From Candidatus Cybelea septentrionalis (lineage in GTDB: Bacteria > Vulcanimicrobiota > Vulcanimicrobiia > Vulcanimicrobiales > Vulcanimicrobiaceae), in NCBI GenBank assembly GCA_003158175.1, contig PMHJ01000011.1:1-47975 (forward strand): 47,975 nt of DNA. The letters are read 5' to 3'. The stretch's first letter is position 1; every line of letters starts with the position of its first letter. Below are positions 1 through 9,298 of this stretch, in pieces. The notes below the pieces were generated by a model. It saw only the letters and a list, made by a program, of their open reading frames with translations. It was not told the origin of the DNA and did not search any database. The position numbers and the translations under genes are program-made.

Positions 1-838
1 CGTCTTTCTTCCAGTCGGGCCCATTGTAGATGTGTTTGATCGCCTGATAGGCGGACCACGTTGCGCCGTTGCCGCTCGCGTCGGTACCATACTGGCTTGC
101 GTAAAAACGCCACGAGAGGTTGGCTTTATCGAGTTCGTCGCCCAGGGTTTGATAGTCGAAGCATGCCTTCTGATACCCGGTGACGACGCGCTGCGTGGTG
201 ATCATTGCGACGTCGGAGGCCTCGTTGTCCTGACAACCCCAGTAGCCGCTGGGCAAATCGGCGCTCCAACCTGCCTGCGCGGCGATGACGTATTGATGCG
301 CGACGAAGCTCTCGTCGAGCTGCGACTGGAACATCCTGTCGGCGAGCGCGCCTTCGTGCGCCATGTCGAAGTAGGGCTTCGACTGATCGTGCGGCACGTA
401 CACGTACTGCGAGTTTTTAAATTGGGCGCCGCTGTATTCTCGGTCGAATCCGTTCATCCGGCAGTCGGTACCGGGCAGCTTGCCCGTGCCGTTGCAGGCC
501 TCGATCATCGCCTGCACGGAGTGATCTATATCGTAATAGGCGCCGAGCTTCGACGGCCGCAGTTTTATCATCTGGCCTTTTGAGTTTTGACCTTCCGTGA
601 CGGTATACGCCCCGGGATAGCCATAGAACATGTTGTTGAAACTGCGGTTCTCCTGAACTATGTAGACAACGTGCGTGATTTTGCCGGCGCCGGTCCCGTC
701 GAGCATGCGGATCACGTTGCCGCTTTGCATGTACGGCAGCGCACCTTGCGCGCCTTGCGAGCCAAGCGAGCAGCCGTCGAGTATGGCCGCACCCGCGCAA
801 AAGCTAAGCGCGAAGCGAATAAGAACTAAAATCCTCAT
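1..838 (-). CDS. Phosphoesterase-family lipoprotein (phospholipase C / acid phosphatase-like), 3' end outside window
   Basis: An open frame runs without a stop from an ATG at 838 down to base 1, so the C-terminus lies outside the window. The product begins with a short basic segment, a hydrophobic stretch and a lipobox-like AILDGC, suggesting an exported lipoprotein. It then has KITHVVYIVQENRSFNNMF, the N-terminal signature of the phosphoesterase family (phospholipase C and acid phosphatase, Pfam PF04185), where ENRSF contributes to the metal/phosphate site. It is clearly paralogous to the complete gene at 5718-7079: both have GTDCR.(N/M)GFDRE, YFDMAHEGALAD, MFQSQLDESF and FDYQTLGDELD blocks. 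The role is presumably release of phosphate from organic esters outside the cytoplasm. The substrate cannot be read from sequence. Confidence 0.85.
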   Translation of the reverse strand, partial: MRILVLIRFALSFCAGAAILDGCSLGSQGAQGALPYMQSGNVIRMLDGTGAGKITHVVYIVQENRSFNNMFYGYPGAYTVTEGQNSKGQMIKLRPSKLGAYYDIDHSVQAMIEACNGTGKLPGTDCRMNGFDREYSGAQFKNSQYVYVPHDQSKPYFDMAHEGALADRMFQSQLDESFVAHQYVIAAQAGWSADLPSGYWGCQDNEASDVAMITTQRVVTGYQKACFDYQTLGDELDKANLSWRFYASQYGTDASGNGATWSAYQAIKHIYNGPDWKKD

Positions 839-964
839 CTGCGTAGACCTCCACATAAAGAGCAACGGATCGACGAGCGAACTCATTTCGACCTGTGCCG
901 CTCAGTCTCATGGCGGCCGCGAACCGTCACGTGCACAGCATCGGTCTTTGAGGTAGAATATCCT

Positions 965-1903
965 ATGCGACTTGCAGCTTTTGACCGATATGCGCTGGTG
1001 GCGACATCGAGCGCCATCTTAGCTCTTCTTTGCGCGTGCTCGACTTCGTCCAACATGGGGATGCCGAGCTCAAGCGGTTCTGGGCTTCGTTTTGGGCAGA
1101 CGTTCAAACAGACGTTCAAATTTACGGGCAGCGGGCAACAGTTTACCGTGCCGACCGGCGTAACGAAGATCACCATTACTGCAAACGGTGCAAGGGGCAG
1201 CGCCGGCGTCGGCGACGGCGCCAGTGGAGGCAAGTACGACCCGCCCGGCGGCCTGGGCGGCCGAGTCACCGCGACGATAACCGTGAGACCCGGAGAAAGC
1301 TTAGCGGTCTTCGTTGGTGGAAGCGGTAGGCATCGAGGATTTAACGGCGGCCGTATGGGATTGCGACGGTTCGGTCATGGCGGCGGAGCGTCGGACGTGC
1401 GGCAGGGCGGCGGTAGTTTAGACGACCGCGTCGTCGTAGCCGGCGGTGGCGGCGGTGGTGGTGGTGTCGGCTATTGCGCGTCCACGAGTTGCGGTTACGG
1501 GACGGGCGGCGACGGCGGTGTGGGCGGCGGGCGCACGGGTGGACCGGGCGGCAAAGGGCACGGCTACCTTCACGCCGGCGGCGGCAGCGGCGGCACGCAG
1601 CGCGCTGGTGGAGGGGGCGGCACGGGCTACGGCAGCGCGTGCGACGGCGCTGACGGAACGCTCGGCATCGGTGGAGCGGGAAAACGCACGTGCGGCGGTT
1701 TCGGCGGCGGTGGCGGCGGCGGTTATTTCGGCGGTGGTGGCGGCGGCGGAGGAGGCCGTGATGGCAGCTCGAGCGGCAGCGGCTACTACGGTCCAGGCGG
1801 CGGTGGCGGCGGCGGTTCATCGTTCGCGGAGAAGAGCGCGACGGACGTACACGTGCTTGCGGGCGTGCGTGCGGGAGATGGATTGATCGTCATCTCCTGG
1901 TAA
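965..1903 (+). CDS. Glycine-rich surface lipoprotein
   Basis: A 312-residue product with an N-terminal signal ending in a lipobox-like LLCAC. A conserved head (residues about 45-115) contains FKFTGSGQQFTVPTGVTKI, TATITVRPGESLAVFVGG and GFNGG. This is followed by about 150 residues of mostly Gly with Ala, Ser and Arg, and a closing …GDGLIVISW. The same architecture recurs at 15040-15942 and 39083-39970, so these are three family members within 40 kb. The Gly-rich domain family is usually cell-surface or secreted. No catalytic motif is visible, so a structural or adhesive role is only a guess. The repeated GGC/GGT codons generate long spurious ORFs in the other frames. Confidence 0.85.
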   Translation: MRLAAFDRYALVATSSAILALLCACSTSSNMGMPSSSGSGLRFGQTFKQTFKFTGSGQQFTVPTGVTKITITANGARGSAGVGDGASGGKYDPPGGLGGRVTATITVRPGESLAVFVGGSGRHRGFNGGRMGLRRFGHGGGASDVRQGGGSLDDRVVVAGGGGGGGGVGYCASTSCGYGTGGDGGVGGGRTGGPGGKGHGYLHAGGGSGGTQRAGGGGGTGYGSACDGADGTLGIGGAGKRTCGGFGGGGGGGYFGGGGGGGGGRDGSSSGSGYYGPGGGGGGGSSFAEKSATDVHVLAGVRAGDGLIVISW

Positions 1904-2096
1904 GGCAAGTCCGCACCTTTACTCGACGCTTTTCTTGGATATCGAGATCGCTTTGCGAACGGCTTCGATACCGCTGCGTCGCGAATAACGAAACGTAACG
2001 CGGCGTTCGTTCGCTAATCCCGCGGTTGACCGCCGGCAGGAAATGGCGGGCTCGCCTACCAAGCCGTCATGTCCCTTGCTGTCGGAGGTATTGGAG

Positions 2097-3917
2097 ATGC
2101 GTCAGGCAACGATTTGTCGTTTGCAGCAGAGTGCGACCGTTCTGTTCGTGCTCGCTCTTTGCGCGTGTGCGAGCCATACGGCGTTCGATGGAACGCTTCC
2201 AACGGGGGCGGGAGCTTCGGCGCTCCGAGGAGCGCTCTCTCCGGAGCGCAGCGCGCAGAGGCTTCGCTCGATGACTGCGAAGAATGGCCTTGGAAGCGAC
2301 GCGTCCCGCGGCGGCGCAGGGTATCCAGTAACCGCCGACCCACCCGTCTCGCACCCCAACGAGGCTCCCTGCGTCGACAGACTCTTCAATCCGCATACTC
2401 CACCGCTTGAGTCCGGCCAGTTGCCGGTGGGCAAATTCGCCGACTACTCCGACCATCCGTTCAACTACAATCCCCCGAAGAATTGTTCCGGACCCTACGC
2501 AAAGATTATTTTTAAAATGCACTTCCGCGTTACGGCCGGCGTGCAGTACGACCGGACGGGAGCCGTTTGGATTGGGGCCACGAACGTCTATTTCGGAACG
2601 ACATCGGAGCCTGGGACGAACGCAAGTCCGCAGTGGAACGTCGAGCGCGACGTGACGGAGTACGCTCCGATCTTCGCGCAGCCATCGACCGGGCAAGCCT
2701 CCGTCTATAACATCGTCAACTCGCAATATACCGGCATCATTTACGGCACCGCCGAACTGGATTTCTATCCGGCGACCAAAAAAATCGCGGCAGGCCGGAG
2801 TGCCGACGTTGTCTATCCGCTCTCGGGCGGCCCGGATGGCGGATACGTGGACCTCGACGCGCCCACCGATCAGATGACGGGTACGTTCACGTTTCCAACC
2901 AACGTCGAGGCCGCATATCTGGACGTCTTTCTCGAGTCGCAGTCCGACGATGAGTTTTGGTATACGTGTTTCCCCAACGACTTGGCGCAAAAGCTCGACA
3001 ACTGCGGCAACACCGCTTTTCGCGAGGGCGAGGTGACCCTCGATGGGCAGCCCGCAGGCGTGGCGCCGATCTACCCGTGGATATATTCAGGGGGCATCGA
3101 CCCGTACTTGTGGATTCCGATCCCAGGCGTAGAGACGCTGAACTTTCAACCGTACCGCATCGACCTTACGCCGTTTGCGGCGCAGCTCGATGATGGCAAC
3201 AACCACACAATCGCCGTCTCGGTCTTCAACGACGACGACTACTTTGCGGCCAATGCCACACTGCTCGTCTATGAAGACCACGGCTCGACGCAAGTAACCG
3301 GGGCGCTGGTCCGCGACGGCACAGCTCTTTCGCCTGCGCAAACCGTTATCGACCACGTACGATTCAATAAAGCAGGCGACGCTAGGGGAACGATCAATGT
3401 ATCGGCGACGCATCCAGTCAGTCTCGAGGGCTACGTGATTACATCAAAGGGACGCGTCACGACGCAGGTGACGCAGAACGTTTCGTTCTCCAACGTACAA
3501 AAGATCGACGTGACGTCGAATCGGTTCTTCCAAAACATCACTCAGGCGACGACGATTTCATCGAACACGTCAACCACAAAGGCAGGCAAACGCGTTAAGA
3601 CGCAAAGCCAGTGGAGCTACCCGTTCAACGTGCGCTACAACTACGTTGCCGGGGCGAGTACAGCGACCCAGACGGCTAGCATTTTGCAGGCGAAGAGCGG
3701 CAGCGGCCTAAACGAAATTCAGGGGAGGGCATCTTCGTGGACGTCGCTCAACACCGTCAGTTCAAGCGACACGCTGAACTTTACCGCGAGCGGTTTCTCT
3801 CCGTCGAATGGCAAGAGCCGGCAACAGTATAAGTCACTCAACGTCGGCGGCCGTTGCTACGAGGAGACCATTAAATCGCTCAACTATGTACTGACAGGGA
3901 AAATGTCGGGCTGCTGA
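2097..3917 (+). CDS. PNGase A-like peptide-N4-(N-acetyl-beta-glucosaminyl)asparagine amidase
   Basis: A secreted or lipid-anchored protein of about 606 residues. I prefer the ATG at 2097 because GGAGG lies at 2084-2088, 8 bases upstream; the longer frame from 2043 has no such site. The leader ends in LFVLALCACAS. The body matches the PNGase A family (Pfam PF12222): DRTGAVWIGATNVYFGTTSEP, WNVERDVTEYAP, TGIIYGTAELDFYPA, LESQSDDEFWYTCFPND, AFREGEVTLDGQPAG and PWIYSGGIDPYLWIPI all occur in the expected order. In plants and some soil bacteria these enzymes remove N-glycans from glycopeptides. An extracellular role in scavenging glycoproteins is an inference. The last 200 residues are Ser/Thr/Asn-rich beta-like sequence. 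Confidence 0.85.
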   Translation: MRQATICRLQQSATVLFVLALCACASHTAFDGTLPTGAGASALRGALSPERSAQRLRSMTAKNGLGSDASRGGAGYPVTADPPVSHPNEAPCVDRLFNPHTPPLESGQLPVGKFADYSDHPFNYNPPKNCSGPYAKIIFKMHFRVTAGVQYDRTGAVWIGATNVYFGTTSEPGTNASPQWNVERDVTEYAPIFAQPSTGQASVYNIVNSQYTGIIYGTAELDFYPATKKIAAGRSADVVYPLSGGPDGGYVDLDAPTDQMTGTFTFPTNVEAAYLDVFLESQSDDEFWYTCFPNDLAQKLDNCGNTAFREGEVTLDGQPAGVAPIYPWIYSGGIDPYLWIPIPGVETLNFQPYRIDLTPFAAQLDDGNNHTIAVSVFNDDDYFAANATLLVYEDHGSTQVTGALVRDGTALSPAQTVIDHVRFNKAGDARGTINVSATHPVSLEGYVITSKGRVTTQVTQNVSFSNVQKIDVTSNRFFQNITQATTISSNTSTTKAGKRVKTQSQWSYPFNVRYNYVAGASTATQTASILQAKSGSGLNEIQGRASSWTSLNTVSSSDTLNFTASGFSPSNGKSRQQYKSLNVGGRCYEETIKSLNYVLTGKMSGC

Positions 3918-4051
3918 GCTCGGATCGCGAGTAGCCCGCCAAGGTGCGCAGCGGCGCGGGGTCGCTATCGCCTTCGCGAACTGCTCGCATGATCCCGTTA
4001 GCGCGAGTCCAGGTCGCCGACAGTTGCTAGCAGTCTTGTAGGCTGGGGTTG

Positions 4052-4606
4052 CTAAAGTACACCGAAGGCCTTCGGCGTTCGAGGATCGGAAAGGTCGAAT
4101 GCCAGCTCGCCGACGACAGCCGGCACGGAGGTCAGCACGACGCCGGCCTCGCTCATGCGATGCATCGCTACGTCTTCGCTGCGTTCGGAGAAGCCGTTAC
4201 ATGCGTCGAAGACAACTTGCGTATCGAAGCCGCGCGCTTTGCCGCCGAGCGCGGCGCGCTGCACAGCGATCTCCGTTACTATCCCGGCGATTAGAACCGT
4301 CTTGCGACCCGTGGCCTCGATTGCGCTGAGAATAGCAGGGTCGTCGAATGAGTCGGTCGTCTGACGAACGTTGACCTGAACCTCGTCACCGACCGCCTCA
4401 CGCACGGCCGCAGTGAGCTTCGGCGGAGTACCCCACGCGATTCCGGTGATGACGATCGGCAATTCGTACAAGTTAGCAAGGTTCACGAGAGCTGCGGCCG
4501 CTTTATCGACCGAATCCGCGGGCGCAGTGTGTCCGAGGCCTGCAATGCTTGCGATCTCATCGATGAGAAGCACCACAGCATTGGTAGAGAGAGGGTTCAA
4601 GCCCAT
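4052..4606 (-). CDS. Isochorismatase-fold protein lacking the catalytic cysteine
   Basis: 184 residues with the cysteine-hydrolase (isochorismatase/YcaC-like) fold: NAVVLLIDE near residue 16 carries the family Asp. The strand-helix at 103-114 reads KTVLIAGIVTEIAV where active family members have …TE(I/V)CV. The codon at the cysteine position is GCT (Ala), and Arg stands near where the catalytic Lys is expected. The usual amide or vinyl-ether hydrolysis therefore looks unlikely. The protein may be non-catalytic or use different chemistry. It stands alone, upstream of and co-oriented with the hydrolase at 4699-5541 but separated from it by about 90 bp. Confidence 0.75.
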   Translation of the reverse strand: MGLNPLSTNAVVLLIDEIASIAGLGHTAPADSVDKAAAALVNLANLYELPIVITGIAWGTPPKLTAAVREAVGDEVQVNVRQTTDSFDDPAILSAIEATGRKTVLIAGIVTEIAVQRAALGGKARGFDTQVVFDACNGFSERSEDVAMHRMSEAGVVLTSVPAVVGELAFDLSDPRTPKAFGVL

Positions 4607-4698
4607 GCGGCTCTCCTTTGCTTTATATCCGAATGATGGTCTTGCCGGATAGAGCGTCGAACGAGGCTGCCTCCAGCCTTGAGAATCTCCGCGCGTAT

Positions 4699-5541
4699 TT
4701 AGGCTAGTGCGCGTACCGGCGCCTTGATGAACGCGAGGAGGTCGGCGTTGACCTCGTCCTTGAGCGTCTGGCAGAGACCGTGCGGCGCACCCTTGTAGAC
4801 CTTCAGTTCCGCGCCTTTGATCAGTTTCGCTTGCAAGAGCGCGGCGTCGGCGATCGGAACGATCTGATCGTCGTCGCCCGCGATGATCAGCGTCGGAACG
4901 TCAAGTTTCTTCAGATCCTCGGTGAAGTCGGTCTCGGAAAAGGCCTTGATGCAATCGTACGCAGCCGGAAGCCCGGCGAGCATGCCCTGCATCCAGAACG
5001 AGTCGCGAAGCCCCTGCGAGACGTTGGAGCCCGGCCGGTTGGCGCCGTAAAATGCCGCGCTCAGATCTTTGAAAAACTGCGACCGGTCGGCGTGTACTCC
5101 GGCCCGAAGTTGATCGAATGCCGACATCGGTAAACCACCCGGATTGGCCGGCGTCTTCAGCATAATCGGTGGGACCGAAGCAATCAGCGCGGCCTTGGCG
5201 ACGCGACTCGAACCGTGACGGAAGATGTAGCGAACCACCTCGCCGCCTCCGGTCGAGTGTCCGACGTGGATCGCATCCCTCAGATCCAATTCTTGCACCA
5301 GCTCCGCAAGATCATCGGCGTAGGTATCCATATCGTTGCCATTCCACGGCTGGTCCGACCGGCCGTGGCCGCGACGGTCGTGGGCGACGCAACGATATCC
5401 ATTCTGCGACAGAAAGAACATCTGGTCTTCGAAGGCGTCCGCGTCGAGCGGCCAGCCGTGGCTGAAGACGACCGGCTGACCGGTCCCTCCCCAGTCCTTG
5501 TAATAGATTTGCGTGCCGTCTTTGGTCGTAAAAGTACTCAT
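4699..5541 (-). CDS. Alpha/beta hydrolase, non-haem chloroperoxidase-like
   Basis: 280 residues with the full alpha/beta-hydrolase pattern: oxyanion segment [12 protein letters not shown] at 26-37, [20 protein letters not shown], the nucleophile elbow GHSTGGGE (Ser96), an acid in GDDDQIVP (about 223-224) and His253 in GAPHGL. This arrangement is typical of the cofactor-free chloroperoxidase/esterase group. These enzymes hydrolyse esters and can form peracids. The natural substrate is unknown. No signal peptide is visible, so it is probably cytoplasmic. A GAGGAG-type ribosome site precedes the ATG at 5541. Confidence 0.9.
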   Translation of the reverse strand: MSTFTTKDGTQIYYKDWGGTGQPVVFSHGWPLDADAFEDQMFFLSQNGYRCVAHDRRGHGRSDQPWNGNDMDTYADDLAELVQELDLRDAIHVGHSTGGGEVVRYIFRHGSSRVAKAALIASVPPIMLKTPANPGGLPMSAFDQLRAGVHADRSQFFKDLSAAFYGANRPGSNVSQGLRDSFWMQGMLAGLPAAYDCIKAFSETDFTEDLKKLDVPTLIIAGDDDQIVPIADAALLQAKLIKGAELKVYKGAPHGLCQTLKDEVNADLLAFIKAPVRALA

Positions 5542-5717
5542 GACTCGTACTCCTCGGTGAAGGTGTGACGTGGAATCCCTCGAGGCTTCCCGACAACCAC
5601 GAGGGAGAGAGTAATACTACCACCATAAGGGCGCGTGCGATGCGGGGTACCGAGAGCCGGCTAACCGCCACGGATCAGGAGGGCCGGCTCAAACTCCGCT
5701 GGAGCGTGCTTTGAGCC

Positions 5718-7079
5718 CTATTCGTAATCCGGAATCCAGTAATCGCTGGGGTATTGCTGCATGAAGAACTTCGGCGGTAACGGCGGCTTGATCTTTACCC
5801 ATTTGGCGGGACTCTGCGAGAAGTCGAAGCATTCGGCCGCGGGTGACGCCGCGCGTTTATCGGCCGGCGTATCGAGGTGCCCGAGGCCGTACAGATCTTC
5901 GGCGAACTTGATTACGCTGGCCGTCTCGTATTGGTGGTGGCAAACGAAATTGTGCCTGACGTACGGAGAGAGCATCAGCAGCGGAACTCGGAAGCCTAAG
6001 CTGTCGCGGTCCTCATACTTCGGCGGAACGGGGTCGTAGAGGCCGCCCCAGTCGTCCCACTGGATGAAGATTGCCGTCGAGTCCCAGAACTTGCTATTGC
6101 CGACCGCATTAACGAGCGCCGAGACCCACGACGGCCCATAGCCACCCGAGCAGTTGACGTGATCGGAATCGTCGCAGACGGGCGTGATCCACGTGAAGTT
6201 TGCTAGTTGCCCCTTGCGCACGTCGGTGATGAACTTCCAGTTCGGCGAGATGACGTTCTTCCAGTCGGGTCCGTCGTAGATATGTTTAACCGCCTGATAG
6301 CTCGACCACTCCGCTCCCTCTCCGCTGCCGGCGCCATACTTGCTGGCATAAAAGCGCCATGAGAGCTTGGCCCGGTCGAGCTCGTCGCCGAGAGTCTGGT
6401 AGTCGAAGCAGGCCGATTGGTACGGACCGTAGGTGCGCGCGGTCGTGATCGTCGCAACTTTAGAACCCTTTTGCGTACAGCCCCAATCTCCGGTGGGAAG
6501 GTCGACGCCCCAGTTCGCCTGCGCGGCGATGATGTACTGATGCGCGATAAAGCTCTCGTCGAGCTGCGATTGGAACATGTGGTCGGCAAGCGCACCTTCG
6601 TGCGCCATATCGAAGTACGGTTTCGAGTCACTGTGCGGTACGTAGACGTACTCGGGATACTTGACGCCGCGCGGACCGTCGAAAGTAAACTCCCGATCGA
6701 AGCCGTCGTTGCGGCAGTCGGTACCCGGCAGCAAGCGCGGTCCGTGGCAGGCTGCGATAAATGCCCCCAAAGAGTGATCGATCGTGTATTGGTACGAGAA
6801 GGGCACGGGCTGGAGTTTGACGGTCTCGCCGGTCGAGACTTTGCCGCTCCGGACGGTGTACGCGCCGGGATAGCCGTTGAAAAGGTCGTTGAAGCTCCGG
6901 TTCTCCTGCACGATGTAGACGACGTGCGTGATCTTCCCGGCGCCGGTGGCATCGAGCGCGCGCAAGGCCGCGCTGCTTTGCATATACGGCAACGACGATC
7001 GAGATGCGCCGCACCCGGCGAGCACTGCGGCGGCCACGCAGCCGGAGAGTGCGTAGCGGTTCAAACCGGAAATATTCAC
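5718..7079 (-). CDS. Phosphoesterase-family lipoprotein (phospholipase C / acid phosphatase-like)
   Basis: A complete 453-residue paralogue of the gene cut off at the left edge. The leader MNISGLNRYALSGCVAAAVLAGC is a lipoprotein signal (lipobox LAGC, Cys23). The mature part holds KITHVVYIVQENRSFNDLF (metal/phosphate motif of PF04185), DNA-binding motifs are absent, and downstream blocks include FTWITPVCDDSDHVNCSGGY, FIQWDDWGGLYDPVPP and LGFRVPLLMLSPYVR, all typical of this family's bimetal active site. It probably acts on phosphate esters in the envelope. It is expressed alone: 176 bp separate it from 5541 and 233 bp from 7313. Confidence 0.9.
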   Translation of the reverse strand: MNISGLNRYALSGCVAAAVLAGCGASRSSLPYMQSSAALRALDATGAGKITHVVYIVQENRSFNDLFNGYPGAYTVRSGKVSTGETVKLQPVPFSYQYTIDHSLGAFIAACHGPRLLPGTDCRNDGFDREFTFDGPRGVKYPEYVYVPHSDSKPYFDMAHEGALADHMFQSQLDESFIAHQYIIAAQANWGVDLPTGDWGCTQKGSKVATITTARTYGPYQSACFDYQTLGDELDRAKLSWRFYASKYGAGSGEGAEWSSYQAVKHIYDGPDWKNVISPNWKFITDVRKGQLANFTWITPVCDDSDHVNCSGGYGPSWVSALVNAVGNSKFWDSTAIFIQWDDWGGLYDPVPPKYEDRDSLGFRVPLLMLSPYVRHNFVCHHQYETASVIKFAEDLYGLGHLDTPADKRAASPAAECFDFSQSPAKWVKIKPPLPPKFFMQQYPSDYWIPDYE

Positions 7080-7312
7080 CGAATGCCTCCTGAGAACGTC
7101 AACGCGTTGGCGGCTAGCAACGTTCGGTGCAGCGTACTCAGCCGCCTCGGTTTACGACCGAGGCGAGCTGTACAGCGACGAGGGGTCGCCCATCGGCCAC
7201 CCTGGCTGCGAAATCGTGAATCGCGGTCACTTTTCCGGTGATCGTCTGCCTATTGCGATGGGACTAAGGCAACGCGCCGAACTCCCCTAAAATCGCTGAC
7301 CCGTTCGGAATT

Positions 7313-8479
7313 TCACTCTGTGGCTCCGCATAGTGACGAAACGATGGCGTACGCGATCGCGACACGATCCGGTATCGGATAACTCTCGTTAGCGAGGAGT
7401 GCGATGCCGCAACGCTCCTCGGGTATGAAAGCAACGTAGGCCCCGAAGCCGTTTGTCGACCCCGTCTTGTTAATCCAAACATCTGCGCGGGGCTTTTCCG
7501 GCGGCGACAAAGCACTCGCGGGCCTTGGATTGAAAATCATCGCGCACGAGTTGCCTCCCAAGAGCGTCTTTAGCGCAACCGGATATGGATATTGTTCCCA
7601 AATTAAGTCCTGGGTCAAAGTGCCTGCCGTGAAATAACCCGTATGCGTTTCCGTGACCGCCTTCTGGAGAGCAGGTTCGATCGCGACCATGTTCATGTTT
7701 GCCTCTACGAACCGCAGCATATCCGAGGCAGTCGTCCTTACGCCGTAGGCTTCAGACCATAACATGCCCGGTGTCATCCGGATCGCCGCTCCTTTACGAT
7801 AGCCTTCTGCATAATCCGCAATTTCAGAGGAAGGTACGTTGATGTAGGTGTGGTTCATACCAATAGCGTGAAATATATCGCGCTCCATCAGCGCATCGAA
7901 GTTCTCACCAAAGCTTTCCGCAGTTAGGAAGCCGAGAAGGCCTATGCCGACATTAGAATAGGTTCGGTACGTGCCGCGCGCGTATGTCGGACGCCAAGCC
8001 TTGAGATACGCGATCAGCTGATCGACGTTGCGAACGTCGTCCGGAACCTGAAGCGGCAAGCCTCCCGGTGTGTGCGTGCCCAGGTTGAGAAGAGTCACGT
8101 TTCCAAATGGGCTGCCCTGAAGCGAAGGTAAATCCATGCTCACCGGATCCGATAACGAAAGGTGTCCGTCGATCTGTGCGAGGGAAGCGAGGGTTGCGGT
8201 AAGCGTCTTGCTTACAGATCCTATCTCGAATAACGTATGGTCCGTGACTGGCAAGTCAGGATCGATGGACGCCCGACCGTAATTAAATAGATATTCCTTC
8301 CCATGGACGATCAGGCCGACGCTCAGGCCGGGGATAGCGTCTCTCTTCATTATCGGACCCACTGCCGCGTCGACCGTGGCTTTAATCTGCTGACGACTAG
8401 CAGCGATGTCTCCGCTCGTGCCCGTGACGACAAAAGACGCAGCGAGCACAAGCGTCTGAAAAGTCCGTGCTTCGATCAT
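7313..8479 (-). CDS. ampC: Class C beta-lactamase (AmpC-like serine hydrolase)
   Basis: 388 residues, the usual length for AmpC. An N-terminal hydrophobic signal (about 1-25) implies export. All three class C motifs are present: SVSK with Ser88 and Lys91, YSN at 174-176, and KTG at 338-340 within NKTGSTNGFG. The flanks (LPVTDHTLFEIGSVSKTLTATL and the Gly-rich segment after KTG) resemble true AmpC rather than generic esterase/DD-peptidase relatives. The likely reaction is hydrolysis of beta-lactams, with EstB-type esterases as the alternative. No ampR-like regulator is adjacent. Confidence 0.85.
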   Translation of the reverse strand: MIEARTFQTLVLAASFVVTGTSGDIAASRQQIKATVDAAVGPIMKRDAIPGLSVGLIVHGKEYLFNYGRASIDPDLPVTDHTLFEIGSVSKTLTATLASLAQIDGHLSLSDPVSMDLPSLQGSPFGNVTLLNLGTHTPGGLPLQVPDDVRNVDQLIAYLKAWRPTYARGTYRTYSNVGIGLLGFLTAESFGENFDALMERDIFHAIGMNHTYINVPSSEIADYAEGYRKGAAIRMTPGMLWSEAYGVRTTASDMLRFVEANMNMVAIEPALQKAVTETHTGYFTAGTLTQDLIWEQYPYPVALKTLLGGNSCAMIFNPRPASALSPPEKPRADVWINKTGSTNGFGAYVAFIPEERCGIALLANESYPIPDRVAIAYAIVSSLCGATE

Positions 8480-8625
8480 TGTTTCTTGCAGTTATACCTT
8501 TCTCACAGAAATAGGGGGTGCGTTGGTGTCGGACTCCCTCCACCACCGCAAGCTGAGCATGGGAAGCAGACTGGCCCTTAGGAACTGATTGCTGCGCCTT
8601 CGATGCCGGCTGCTGGAAGCCAGAA

Positions 8626-8725
8626 GGAACCGGAAGTTTTGAAGCCCTTGTGTAATATCTCGCAGCGAGTGCCATGGGATACTACACAAGGCCCTCGGCA
8701 GTTCCGGTTCCGCCGATCTTTAGGG
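8626..8725. repeat. Dispersed palindromic repeat, copy 1
   Basis: An imperfect inverted repeat: left arm GGAACCGGAA…CCCTTGTGTAATATC, centre TCGCAGCGAGTGCCATGG, right arm GATACTACACAAGG…AGTTCCGGTTCC, then GCCGATCTTTAGGGG. The same unit recurs at 17330-17411 and 32252-32316. It fills most of the 324 bp gene-free stretch between 8479 and 8804. Short ORFs across it on both strands are by-products of the palindrome. It may be a MITE-like or REP-like element. Confidence 0.75.
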
Positions 8726-8803
8726 GGCTGGTCCGAGGGGCGCAGCTCCAGTGCAACGCTCCGCGATCACGAAGCCGCGCGCGGGGCAGAGGGGCGGGGG
8801 GCG

Positions 8804-9298
8804 CTAATATTGGATGTCACGCCAGGCGATGTCAAAAATGTGGTTGTTGGGACCACGCCTAAGGTCGAGCAGAGTAATTCGATTTGCGGGGTCGACACCG
8901 ACGACCCACGTCAGGATTTCTTTCGGATAGCGCACGCGAAAGAACGTCCAGGTTTGGTTAGCCATAATGCGCTTTTCGAACGGATACATCGATTGCGGGG
9001 CACCAAGCGCGCTCAAGAGCTTCGCTCCGAATGGGAACGCATTAGGACCTACGAACGCGTCCAGCTGCGGTATCAGCTCGGAGCGATCGAACGTGCCGTG
9101 CGTGACGGCATCGAGAAGACCGCGAGCTCGATCGGCTGTCGCTTGGTCGACAACAATCGGCTCGGGCTCGGGGAACGACGTCCTGGATCTGGGCTGCGGG
9201 GGCGCGTTCTGCGCCTTAGCGGCGCCAGCAGAATAAAGCGCCGACGCGGTTACCGCGACATTGGACGAGAAGGCAGAGACAAAAAGGCGACGGACCAT
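8804..9298 (-). CDS. Small exported protein, NTF2-like, function unknown
   Basis: 164 residues. The N-terminus MVRRLFVSAFSSNVAVTASAL…AKA looks like a cleavable Sec signal, followed by a Pro-rich linker (about 30-50). The C-terminal 90 residues (LGAPQSMYPFEKR, TWTFFRVRYPKEILTWVVGVD, ITLLDLRRG) have the alternating pattern of an NTF2-like or DUF3887-type domain. It is similar in style to the lipoprotein at 28211-28585. GGAGG lies about 10 bases upstream of the ATG. I do not recognise a specific function. Confidence 0.7.
   Translation of the reverse strand: MVRRLFVSAFSSNVAVTASALYSAGAAKAQNAPPQPRSRTSFPEPEPIVVDQATADRARGLLDAVTHGTFDRSELIPQLDAFVGPNAFPFGAKLLSALGAPQSMYPFEKRIMANQTWTFFRVRYPKEILTWVVGVDPANRITLLDLRRGPNNHIFDIAWRDIQY

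Noticed and set aside
1200..1900. Long ORFs on both strands within the Gly-rich genes (also 15292-15889 and 39100-39642)
   Set aside because: They arise from GGC/GGT codon repeats read in other frames. They give Arg- or Ala-only low-complexity products and lack plausible starts.
8674..8862. Short ORF MGYYTRPSAVPVPP… and its mirror images in the repeat copies
   Set aside because: The same peptide-like string appears on opposite strands because the DNA is palindromic. There is no ribosome site.
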